Assembly: GCF_000495815.1 (NCBI RefSeq)
Contig: NZ_AWGE01000007.1
Location: 1-64,000, forward strand
Origin: Asticcacaulis sp. AC466
GTDB lineage: Bacteria; Pseudomonadota; Alphaproteobacteria; Caulobacterales; Caulobacteraceae
Reading direction: 5' to 3'
DNA: 64,000 nt
Below the pieces are notes generated by a model. That model searched no databases. It saw nothing but the letters and a program-made list of their open reading frames with translations, and had not been told where the DNA came from. Shown here piece after piece: positions 1 through 7,427 of this stretch (within the stretch, counting starts at the first letter, position 1; every line of letters begins with the position of its first letter). The translations under genes and the position numbers were made by a program.

Positions 1-191
1 GATATATCTCGCATAATAAATATTATGGGAAATTATGCTTATCTGTGACGAATTTGGCGACGTCCTGGCGCCTTATGCGTTTCTTATGCGGTGAAACATC
101 CTTCGGCACATACCCCTTACGGCAGACGGCATAGGTTCGAGACAACGCCGTTTGCATGGCGTCGTTTATGTAGCTCGTAAAGGAGTTCACC

Positions 192-425
192 ATGGCCACC
201 ACGACCGCCGCTCGTTTTCAACCGACGACCGACAGCTTTGGGCAATTGACGCTTCATGCCGAGCGCGGCATGCGCGCCTTGCCGATTAATTTTCTGCTGG
301 TCGTGGCCTTTATTGCTGTCTTCGTCTTTGGCTTGATGGGCCTTGCGGCTTTCGATAAGGCCGTGTTCACCCCGAGCCACGTTCAGCCATCGGTTTATGA
401 AGGCGTTGTGCTGGATTACGATTGA
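192..425 (+). CDS. Small single-pass membrane protein, unknown function
   Basis: A 77-residue protein with a polar N-terminus, one hydrophobic segment at about residues 33-53 (rich in V, A, F and L) and a short acidic tail. A good ribosome binding site (AAAGGAG) lies 7 bases before the ATG, which supports translation. The single hydrophobic helix suggests an inner-membrane protein; there is no lipobox and no clear signal-peptidase site. It stands alone, transcribed towards the MBL hydrolase gene that ends at 490 on the other strand. I do not recognise a family. Confidence 0.6.
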   Translation: MATTTAARFQPTTDSFGQLTLHAERGMRALPINFLLVVAFIAVFVFGLMGLAAFDKAVFTPSHVQPSVYEGVVLDYD

Positions 426-489
426 TATCAGGACGTGAACAGCCTGATGTGAAAAATTCAGATACGTACATATGTAACTGAAAACGTTA

Positions 490-1302
490 TTAAAGTGAAA
501 CCTTAAGCTCAAGTTGATCGTAGGCTGGCTCGACACCGGGCGGCAATATCCTAGCTAGCGCCTCGTAATCGATATCCTGATGCAGATTGGTCAGGATCGC
601 TCGCTCGGGCTTCACGCGTTCGATCCATCGCAATGTCTTTTCCAAATGCGAATGCGTCGGATGCGGCTTATAACGCAGGCAATCGACAATCCAGACCTTC
701 AGATTTTTAAGCGCATTAAAGCTGTGTTCCGGCACATCCGACACGTCGCTCGAATATGCTACGTCACCGATGCGATATCCAACCGACCGTATCGGACCGT
801 GAATCTGGTCGAAGGTCATAACCGGCATGGCTCCGCCCGCGCCGTTTATATGCCAGCCCTGACCGTGCGGCGGTATTAAATTCGGCTCGCATACCGGTGG
901 ATACCCCAGATTGCCGGTAAACACATATTTGAAACGCGTTTCCAACGTTTCGCGGGTTGCGGCATCGAAATAGCCATCGATCGGCCGACCACGAGCAAAC
1001 GTATAGGCCCGCATATCGTCTATGCCATGGCATTGATCTGCGTGATCGTGCGTCCATAGGACGGCATCAATCGACTCGACACCGGCGGCGATCATCTGGC
1101 TGCGGAATTCAGGCGATGTGTCTATAACAACGGACGTCAGCGCATCCGGTGTCGTATCGTCGTGCAACCCAAACCAGGCCGAACATCGGGAGCGCCGATT
1201 TTTCGCATTGGTCGGATCGCAGGCGCCCCAATATCCGTCAATCCGCGGTACACCGGTCGAACACCCACACCCCAGGATTTTGACAATGAGGGTTTTGCTC
1301 AT
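490..1302 (-). CDS. MBL-fold metallo-hydrolase, PhnP-like
   Basis: A 270-residue metallo-beta-lactamase-fold hydrolase of the PhnP-like group (cyclic phosphate or nucleotide phosphodiesterases by family; substrate not known here). The N-terminus has the usual GCGCSTGVPR loop. The metal motif reads THDHADQ where the family consensus is HxHxDH, so the last His is a Gln; I believe this variant occurs in some alphaproteobacterial members. A second motif, YSSDVSDVPE, supplies the later Asp ligand. It overlaps the tatD stop by 4 nt and is the last gene of the rlpA-tmk-holB-tatD run, so it is probably co-transcribed with tatD. Confidence 0.85.
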   Translation of the reverse strand: MSKTLIVKILGCGCSTGVPRIDGYWGACDPTNAKNRRSRCSAWFGLHDDTTPDALTSVVIDTSPEFRSQMIAAGVESIDAVLWTHDHADQCHGIDDMRAYTFARGRPIDGYFDAATRETLETRFKYVFTGNLGYPPVCEPNLIPPHGQGWHINGAGGAMPVMTFDQIHGPIRSVGYRIGDVAYSSDVSDVPEHSFNALKNLKVWIVDCLRYKPHPTHSHLEKTLRWIERVKPERAILTNLHQDIDYEALARILPPGVEPAYDQLELKVSL

Positions 1303-2090
1303 GATCTGGGGATCCGGTCGAACAAGGCAAAAAACGCATCATGAGTGCGCGCCCTCACCTCGTCCAGGCTCCAGTCGCGAATTTCGCCCAGCTTGTCATA
1401 GACGTGGGGGACGAAAGCCGGTTCGTTACGGCGCCCGCGCATCGGGATCGGGGCCAGGTAAGGACAATCCGTTTCGATGATGATCCGGTCGGCCGGCATG
1501 TCCTTGATAATGTCGCGTACATCCTGGGCGGCCTTGAACGTCGCTATGCCGGATACGGAAAACCAGGCGCCCATTTCGGCGCAGGTTTTTGCCAGTTCCG
1601 GTCCGCTGGTGTAACAATGGAGCAGCAGCTTGAATGGACCTTCGGCATGCGCCTCGGTCAGGACCTGCGCCATGACATCGTCAGCTTCACGGGTGTGAAC
1701 GACCAGTGGCAGACCGGTGTTGCGGGCGGCGATGATGTGCTGGCGAAACACCTGGGCCTGTACGTCACGTGGGCTGAGGTCGTAATGAAAATCGAGCCCG
1801 CATTCACCGATACCGACGACTTTCGGGCGTTGCGCCAGGTCGATCAAGGTCTGCGCTGTCAAATCGGGATTTTCACGCGATTCATGCGGATGCGTACCGA
1901 CCGTGGCCCATATATCGGCGTTGTCGTCGGCAATGCCGTACACGGCATCGAAATTGGACACGCGGTCGCAGATGTTGATCATCAAATCGACGCCCGCCGC
2001 CCTCGCCCGTCCGATCACTTCCGGGCGATCTTCGTCGAACTGCGGCGCGTGCAGGTTCACGTGGGAATCAATATATCGGCAATCAACCAT
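1299..2090 (-). CDS. tatD: TatD family metal-dependent hydrolase
   Basis: A 263-residue TIM-barrel hydrolase of the TatD family (metal-dependent DNase or phosphoesterase). Visible family blocks are ECGLDFHYD (Glu ligand), VVHTREAD (His), LLHCYTSG (His) and ETDCPYL (Asp). The N-terminal metal motif reads DSHVNLH instead of the usual DxHCH, so the second His of HxH is Asn; E. coli TatD itself also departs from HxH at this site. It lies 18 nt after holB and overlaps the MBL gene by 4 nt, which indicates one operon. In many alphaproteobacteria metG sits between holB and tatD; it is not here. Confidence 0.9.
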   Translation of the reverse strand: MVDCRYIDSHVNLHAPQFDEDRPEVIGRARAAGVDLMINICDRVSNFDAVYGIADDNADIWATVGTHPHESRENPDLTAQTLIDLAQRPKVVGIGECGLDFHYDLSPRDVQAQVFRQHIIAARNTGLPLVVHTREADDVMAQVLTEAHAEGPFKLLLHCYTSGPELAKTCAEMGAWFSVSGIATFKAAQDVRDIIKDMPADRIIIETDCPYLAPIPMRGRRNEPAFVPHVYDKLGEIRDWSLDEVRARTHDAFFALFDRIPRS

Positions 2091-2108
2091 AAAAGCTCAC
2101 TTCATACA

Positions 2109-3110
2109 TTAAGATAGATTTGCCAATTCATTGTAAATAGACCAGAAATAGTCGCCTCGGTCAAGATTGACGGATTCGACCTCTCCGACCGCCATATTGA
2201 GCCGCGACCACAATTGCGAATAGGTTTGGCCCTTTTGTGACGTCTCTGCGCTCAGGGAGCGGTCATGCAGACGGTCTGTCAGGCAGGCCATGAAGGTGGC
2301 GAATTTCTTGGCGCCATCGTTTTTTGCCGACGACGATTTGAACATGGCCGCCGCCTGCATCAGCTCGGCGCGCGGCGGCAGAGGCCGTTCCAGAAGGCGC
2401 CCCGCGAAGGCGTCCATATCCAGAGCGCCTTCTTCCATAAGGGTTAGCGCCTTGCCCGGTGCGCCGTGCGCCAAGCGCACCAAGCGCGCCTGATGCTCGT
2501 CGTCAATCTCGGTTCGGGCCCTGAGGAAGGTGCTGACGGCCTGGTCTGTCCAGGGTGCGAAGGTCAACCGGCGGCACCGTGATCGGATGGTCGGCAACAG
2601 CCGCCCGGGCGAATGCGAGATCAAAAACAGAATGCCTTTGCGAGGTGGTTCCTCAAGTATTTTCAATAAGGCATTGGCGGAGTTGATGTTTAAGTCATCA
2701 ACGGAGTCTATGATACAGACCCGGTAAGGCGAACGCGACGGCGCCTTTGAAAAGAATTCCCCGATTTCACGCACGGCATCGACGCTGATATTTTTCTTCA
2801 GCTTGCTTTCGCCCATCTCGCGTTCGAGCACGAGCAGGTCCGGATGAGACCCCGCCGTGATCAAGCGTACATCCGCGTCGTCGGGCGACATGCCCAATGC
2901 GCCGTGGCTCGGGTCCCGGTCCTTGCCCATCAAAAACCGCGCGCAGCGGAAGGCGAAACTCGCCTTGCCTAGGCCTTGCGGTCCGCATAGCAGCCAGGCG
3001 TGATGCAGGCGGTTTTTCTGATAGGCCGACAGAAAGGCTTCGTCGGGCGCATCGCCCTGTTCGAAGGCAAAGCTTTCGCGTGGCGTGGTCAAGGCGACGG
3101 ATTCGGCCAT
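2109..3110 (-). CDS. holB: DNA polymerase III subunit delta'
   Basis: Clamp-loader subunit delta' of the replicative polymerase, 333 residues from the chosen start. The AAA+ fold shows a Walker-A-like GPQGLGKASFA and an SRC-containing sensor region (IRSRCRRL) after a DSVDDLNINSANALLKILEEPP block that is characteristic of the delta'/DnaX family. The start at 3110 is chosen because its ATG overlaps the tmk stop codon by one base (TGATG), typical translational coupling; a longer reading frame opens at 3155 but would lie inside tmk. Delta' is normally ATPase-defective, which fits the incomplete Walker motif. Confidence 0.92.
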   Translation of the reverse strand: MAESVALTTPRESFAFEQGDAPDEAFLSAYQKNRLHHAWLLCGPQGLGKASFAFRCARFLMGKDRDPSHGALGMSPDDADVRLITAGSHPDLLVLEREMGESKLKKNISVDAVREIGEFFSKAPSRSPYRVCIIDSVDDLNINSANALLKILEEPPRKGILFLISHSPGRLLPTIRSRCRRLTFAPWTDQAVSTFLRARTEIDDEHQARLVRLAHGAPGKALTLMEEGALDMDAFAGRLLERPLPPRAELMQAAAMFKSSSAKNDGAKKFATFMACLTDRLHDRSLSAETSQKGQTYSQLWSRLNMAVGEVESVNLDRGDYFWSIYNELANLS

Positions 3111-3766
3111 CACGCGCCCCGCAAATCGGCGAACGCGCTGTGCACGTGCGACCATATTTCGGCGGAGATTGCTTCGATCTCGCGATCGGCATCGATGACG
3201 CGGTAGCGGTCGGGCGCCTGGGCGGCCCGTTTGAGGAATCCGGCCCTCAAGCGTTCGTGAAAGACCACGCCTTTCGATTCGAATCTGTTTTCGGCGTCGC
3301 CCCGACCATGGGCGCGTCGCAGGCCGGCTTCGACCGGCATGTCCAGAACCAGCACCAGGTCAGGCTGAGTATGGCCGACGACCGCCTCGTCAACCTGCTC
3401 GATAAAGGCCGGAGCCACACCACCGCCCGCCCCCTGGTAAGCCCGTGAGGAGTCGGCGAAGCGATCGCATACCACCCACGCCCCCCGTTCCAGGGCCGGC
3501 CGGATGACCTTTTCCAAATGGTCGGCCCGGGCGGCATACATCATCAACAGTTCGCTCATGGGCGACCACCGCGTGGCGTCGCCGCGTACGAGCAGGTCGC
3601 GCAAAGCTTCGGCCCCCGGCGATCCGCCAGGTTCACGCGTCTGGACCACTTCCAGCCCCTGGGCGCGCAACCGGGCGACCAACGCCTTGACCTGGGTGGA
3701 CTTGCCGGCGCCCTCACCGCCTTCGAAGACGATAAAGCGGCCCTGATGTGCGGATAATTTGTTCAC
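3110..3766 (-). CDS. tmk: Thymidylate kinase
   Basis: dTMP kinase, 218 residues, making dTDP for DNA synthesis in the cytoplasm. The P-loop FEGGEGAGKSTQ is at residues 14-25, the DR(Y/F) substrate motif is CDRFADSSRAYQG near the middle, and a REPGG motif follows strand 2, all as in the family. It overlaps holB by one nucleotide, a common tmk-holB arrangement. A 75-nt gap separates it from rlpA upstream, so it may have its own promoter or be read from the rlpA promoter. Confidence 0.95.
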   Translation of the reverse strand: MNKLSAHQGRFIVFEGGEGAGKSTQVKALVARLRAQGLEVVQTREPGGSPGAEALRDLLVRGDATRWSPMSELLMMYAARADHLEKVIRPALERGAWVVCDRFADSSRAYQGAGGGVAPAFIEQVDEAVVGHTQPDLVLVLDMPVEAGLRRAHGRGDAENRFESKGVVFHERLRAGFLKRAAQAPDRYRVIDADREIEAISAEIWSHVHSAFADLRGA

Positions 3767-3841
3767 GCTGCGAAATAGACCGTCTTCGCCACAATTCTCA
3801 AGTCAAATTTGGCGCAAGGCCACGGAAGACGATTGTGAAGG

Positions 3842-4624
3842 CTATTCGGCGCGGACCAGTATGGCGCCGCTAAAGCCGGCGTCTATGGCTTCCTGCCGGT
3901 GGCCCTCAGCGGCCGCGGCGCTGGCAAACGGTCCGGTATAGACGATATAGAGCGCGCCGCGCTGGTCTATGCGCGCGGTCTCTAGCCGGTCACGTGCCGT
4001 CTCGGCGTTGTCCTTGACGGAAAATGCGCCCAATTGGACAATGTAGCGCCGCCGGTCGTCGCTGGACGGCGCGGACGCGACAAATACCGGCGTCGACGTC
4101 ATCGGATCGGCGGGGCCAAGCCAGGTGATCCGGACGTGCGCAGTGCCGCTGGCATAGACGCCCAGGGCCTTCGCCGCGCCGCGCGACAGGTCCATAACAC
4201 GGTCACCGACAAATGGACCGCGATCGTTTACCCGGACGCGCATTGTCTTACCCGTATCGAGGTTGGTGACTTCCGCGATGCTGGGTAACGGAAAGGTCTT
4301 GTGGGCGGCGGAGATGCCGTCGGGTACGAAAACTTCGCCGTTCGCCGTCGTGCGATTAGGTGATTCCCCGGCATACCATGAGGCGACGCCGGTTTCGCTA
4401 TGGCCCGCATCGGGCACGCGGGGGTAATAGGTCTTGCCGCGAACCGTGTAGGGTCGTGATGTGCCGGAATTGTAATGCGGGTCCTTAGCGACGCGCGGCC
4501 CAACCAAGTCTCCGTCGGAGCGCACTGTGGCGCATCCGGACAAAACTATAAGAGAAACAAGCGCTAAAAGCTTTGTTCCTGAACTTATGCCTGAGCTTAT
4601 ATGTGAGCTTTTTAGCTCGAACAT
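3842..4624 (-). CDS. rlpA: RlpA-family septal ring protein with SPOR domain (lipoprotein)
   Basis: A 260-residue outer-membrane lipoprotein of the RlpA type. The N-terminus has a hydrophobic stretch ending in a lipobox (LSGC, Cys about residue 31). The double-psi beta-barrel domain follows (GVASWYAGE, then VRVNDRGPF and MDLSRGAAKALG), and it keeps the Asp of NDRGPF used for lytic transglycosylase activity. The last 70 or so residues, starting RRYIVQLGAF, form a SPOR domain that binds denuded septal glycan. The role is likely daughter-cell separation. A D-alanyl-D-alanine carboxypeptidase gene often sits between rlpA and tmk in relatives; it is absent here. Confidence 0.9.
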   Translation of the reverse strand: MFELKSSHISSGISSGTKLLALVSLIVLSGCATVRSDGDLVGPRVAKDPHYNSGTSRPYTVRGKTYYPRVPDAGHSETGVASWYAGESPNRTTANGEVFVPDGISAAHKTFPLPSIAEVTNLDTGKTMRVRVNDRGPFVGDRVMDLSRGAAKALGVYASGTAHVRITWLGPADPMTSTPVFVASAPSSDDRRRYIVQLGAFSVKDNAETARDRLETARIDQRGALYIVYTGPFASAAAAEGHRQEAIDAGFSGAILVRAE

Positions 4625-4763
4625 GGGCGTTTTTCGCTGACTGACGGTACTCTTTTATGCCACTGTGCGCCCAATTTGCAAAATCTTGGTTAAAGCGCAT
4701 TAAGTCTGATTTTGGACTTGGCACCGAACCGACAGCACGCTACAAGCGCCTTCCCTCGAGCGC

Positions 4764-4853
4764 GGACAGGTGGCCGAGTGGTTTAAGGCAGCGGTCTTGA
4801 AAACCGCCGTAGGTGGAAGCCTACCGTGGGTTCGAATCCCACCTTGTCCGCCA
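4764..4853 (+). tRNA. tRNA-Ser(TGA)
   Basis: A class II tRNA with acceptor GGACAGG paired to CTTGTCC (one G-T), discriminator G and encoded CCA. The anticodon stem GCGGT/ACCGC closes the loop CTTGAAA, giving anticodon TGA. The long variable arm AGGTGGAAGCCTAC and T-arm GTGGGTTCGAATCCCAC are clear. Its 3' end is duplicated 140 nt downstream (4975-4995), a mark of site-specific integration. Confidence 0.96.
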
Positions 4854-4892
4854 TTACTAAAAAGCCGGCCCTCTTGGCCGGCTTTTTAGTAA
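4854..4892 (+). terminator. Intrinsic terminator after tRNA-Ser
   Basis: Perfect 17-bp inverted repeat (arms 4854-4870 and 4876-4892) with a 5-nt CTCTT loop. The stem has a GC core GCCGGCC flanked by A5 and T5 runs, so it can work on both strands. Confidence 0.9.
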
Positions 4893-5156
4893 TGCAGGTG
4901 GGGACTTGAACCCACGGATAGTGCGGGTTCGAAAACCGAGCGCAGCGAAGGTTTCGGCGTAGCGAAGCGCAGCCAATCCCACCTTGTCCGCCATTTCCCG
5001 TTATTTTGCAGTGTGATAGCGAAAGTATCTCTCCTTCGGGAAGCGACCGCTATTGACGTGTTGAAGCGGCAAAGGTGAGCAAACGGCAATGAGGTCCTGT
5101 ACGCGGCGCTACGGGGCCTGATATGCTCTATCAAACACCAGCACGGGTAACGCCAA
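4893..5156. other. tRNA-fragment scar downstream of tRNA-Ser
   Basis: No convincing gene. From left to right: a T-arm-like stretch readable on the minus strand (GTGGGTTCAAGTCCCCAC, about 4903-4920); a plus-strand GCGGGTTCGAA that matches the T-loop side of tRNA-Ser; about 40 nt with two copies of GCG(C/T)AGCGAAG; and then an exact copy of the last 21 nt of the tRNA-Ser locus. The rest has no recognised feature. The pattern suggests past integration and partial excision at the tRNA 3' end. Confidence 0.6.
4975..4995 (+). repeat. Direct repeat of the tRNA-Ser 3' end (candidate att site)
   Basis: These 21 nt (AATCCCACC...CCGCCATT) are identical to 4835-4855, which span the T-stem, acceptor 3' strand, CCA and two flanking bases of tRNA-Ser. 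A duplicated tRNA 3' end is the usual footprint of a tyrosine-integrase element. No integrase gene was found in the window. Confidence 0.75.
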
Positions 5157-5870
5157 ATGAATTCAGAGCGGGCTGTAGAGCAGATGTTAGAGGGCTGGCA
5201 GCAGTCCCTTTATAAGAAATTAGACGTTGGAGGCTTATTCACTCGGAACAAGATAGTCCATAAATGGAAGGCACCTTGGCGTAGCTTGCTGCTGCGCGAG
5301 GCTTCATATTGGCGCATTCATGACCTGCTTTCGCAGTCGTATATCTTGCATCAAGGAAAGCAGGCGCTTGGCGCGCGTATTTTGCTCCGTAGTGCCTTTG
5401 AGACGCTAGCTGTTCTTATTTATCTCAATCAGATAACTGCGGCGGTGCTGGATGGCTCCCTAGACTTCCACCTGTTTAGCGATAAGACATCGACTTTACT
5501 GTTGGGTTCAAGAAACGCGGACACAAACATAAAGGCGATCAATATCGTAACAGTTCTAGAGAAAGCCAATAAGCAATATCCCGGCCTCTATGACCTCTAC
5601 GCTGACCTTTCAGAAAGTGCACATCCGAACTATGAAGGTATGCTGCTAGGTTACTCCACAGCTGACCGTGAAAATTACGTCACCACGTTCTCAAATAAGT
5701 GGTCGGATATTTACGGAGCGAGGCACGCCGATTTGATGATGTCGTGCATGGATTTGTATAATACGGAGTATGACAATATTTGGCCTGCACGGTTTGAAAA
5801 CTTAGAAAGCTGGATTGAAGCGCATGACGCTCAACTGGAGGACACAAAGCCGCCCGCTAAAGAGACTTGA
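5157..5870 (+). CDS. DUF5677-like protein, probable accessory gene
   Basis: A 237-residue, mostly helical cytoplasmic protein. The block LLRSAFETLAVLIYL followed by a LSESAHPNYEGM motif resembles DUF5677-type proteins (function unknown); this is from pattern memory, not a search. The gene looks more AT-rich than its neighbours and has no clear Shine-Dalgarno sequence before the ATG. It is the first gene after the tRNA-Ser integration scar, so it is probably imported cargo. The start could be a little downstream, but the first ATG is used because the N-terminal residues look protein-like. Confidence 0.65.
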   Translation: MNSERAVEQMLEGWQQSLYKKLDVGGLFTRNKIVHKWKAPWRSLLLREASYWRIHDLLSQSYILHQGKQALGARILLRSAFETLAVLIYLNQITAAVLDGSLDFHLFSDKTSTLLLGSRNADTNIKAINIVTVLEKANKQYPGLYDLYADLSESAHPNYEGMLLGYSTADRENYVTTFSNKWSDIYGARHADLMMSCMDLYNTEYDNIWPARFENLESWIEAHDAQLEDTKPPAKET

Positions 5871-6200
5871 CCGTTCAGCTTTGCAGTCTCGTATATCCCC
5901 GACTTTTGCAGAGCTGGCTCAACGGCATCATCTTATAGCTGGCGCTGATACACCAGCAAGCCGTGACCCAGCTGGACAGCGCGTATCCGGTGGGCCATCG
6001 CTAGTACGCTTTCCGCCTCAAGCCAATGGCGACCGCTAGTGGGGAGCTGAAATAGGGCTTGGGTTGTCTTGCCTGTTACATTGTGGGCATTCGTATCAAT
6101 CCCGGCTACCACAGCATCAATGACTGCCTTATCGAACAAAACCAAGCCTTGCCTTTTTAGCGGCTTTGCTTCCACAGTCCGCGCCTGAGCGGAGGCGCAA
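5871..6200. other. Gap without a recognised gene
   Basis: A minus-strand open frame runs from 6214 to 5933 (93 codons). It could be a remnant of a larger gene, but I recognise no domain, and it overlaps the start of the methyltransferase gene, so it is not called. No terminator or repeat is evident. Confidence 0.4.
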
Positions 6201-7091
6201 ATGAGCGACAGCATCGAGCATGTATCGGATACGGCCTTTTGGGTGGCCTATTATCGCTGGCTGGAAACGCAGCGGCCGGACGCCCTCTTCCATGATCCGC
6301 TCGCGGGAAAACTGGTTGGCGATCGCGGCAAGGCGCTGGCCGGCGTCATGGGGATTGAGAGGGCCATGGCGTGGTCCATGTCCCTGCGGACCTACATCAT
6401 AGATAACTACATCCTGGACGCCGTAGCCAAGGGCGTGGTGCGTATCGTCAATCTGGGCGCGGGGCTCGACACCCGCCCCTACCGGCTCGATTTGCGACCG
6501 GACATAGATTGGGTCGAGGTCGATTTCGCTCACATGATCGACTACAAAAATGACGCTCTGAGTGCGGACACGCCTCGGTGCAAGCTTGAGCGGATCGCTT
6601 GTGACCTATCGCAAGGCGACGCCCGCAGGCAATTGCTTGACGCGCTTGATCAGCGTGGTGGGCAAACACTTGTACTCACCGAAGGTGTAATACCCTATCT
6701 GACAAATGCGGATGTCGCCGATCTGGCTAATGATCTTTGTCAGCGTGACAGTATAGTCTATTGGATTACAGACTATTTTTCCCCCTTTTTTCATACAATG
6801 TCTGCGCGCGGGAGTGTGAAGCGGCAATTGGCTAAGAATTCGCCATTCCGCTTTAATGTCGGGGATCAACCCAATGATTGGGTGAGGTTTTTTGCCGATA
6901 CGGGCTGGGAAGTCGCTGATATGCGCTATATCGGTGAAGAAGGCCTGAAACTGGGGCGGGATCTGCCCGCCAACTGGATAATGCGGCAATTCATGCGCTT
7001 CGCGCCCGAGGCACGGCTGCGCCCCTATCGCCGCATGAATGGCTATGCGCTTATGCAAAAAGGGCGGAAGCGCATCAATCTCGAAGATTGA
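6201..7091 (+). CDS. Class I SAM-dependent methyltransferase, PPM1/leucine carboxyl methyltransferase type
   Basis: A 296-residue methyltransferase of the PPM1/TIGR00027-like group (often small-molecule or O-methyltransferases). The N-terminal block PDALFHDPLAGKL and the SAM loop VNLGAGLDTRPYRL are diagnostic, followed by WVEVDFAHMIDYKNDAL (acidic residue for the SAM ribose) and LTEGVIPYL. A GGAGG-type ribosome site (GCGGAGGCG) precedes the ATG. Its substrate cannot be told. It follows the DUF5677-like gene after 330 nt on the same strand and may belong to the same small island. Confidence 0.85.
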   Translation: MSDSIEHVSDTAFWVAYYRWLETQRPDALFHDPLAGKLVGDRGKALAGVMGIERAMAWSMSLRTYIIDNYILDAVAKGVVRIVNLGAGLDTRPYRLDLRPDIDWVEVDFAHMIDYKNDALSADTPRCKLERIACDLSQGDARRQLLDALDQRGGQTLVLTEGVIPYLTNADVADLANDLCQRDSIVYWITDYFSPFFHTMSARGSVKRQLAKNSPFRFNVGDQPNDWVRFFADTGWEVADMRYIGEEGLKLGRDLPANWIMRQFMRFAPEARLRPYRRMNGYALMQKGRKRINLED

Positions 7092-7427
7092 TAAGGTTTA
7101 GTCTTAGCCACAGCCCTCTTTTATCTATTAAATCAACATGCTGTGCCGGCTGTTTACGCTTCATTAAGGTGGGCGCGCCTAAGCTCATGGCTATATGACG
7201 CCGACCCTGATTCGGCGTCGCAGGCATATTGAGTATGTCTTTGATTTCCCTTTCGGTATGGCCGGATTTGTAAACTGGGTATGGCCAAGTAGTGCCAAGC
7301 ATTTTGGGCGTTTTGCTACATTACTTATTTCAAATTTCTTTAATTTGCGCTAAGCCTGAGCCATCGCTTGTTCCGGTCCGTTTGCGGGCATAAAAGGAGA
7401 ACAAGCACGAATGGGAAGGAACGCATC
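7092..7427. other. Intergenic region before the GH5 gene
   Basis: Probably holds the promoter of the GH5 gene in its AT-rich right half (about 7310-7360). A 75-codon minus-strand frame (7075-7302) has no recognisable features and no good ribosome site, so it is not called. Confidence 0.4.

Noticed and set aside
4893-5000. A second, split or permuted tRNA-Ser gene
   Set aside because: Only T-loop and acceptor 3' sequences are present; no D-arm or anticodon arm is nearby.
5933-6214. 93-codon minus-strand frame before the methyltransferase
   Set aside because: No recognised domain or ribosome site and it overlaps the methyltransferase start; it may be a gene remnant but cannot be supported.
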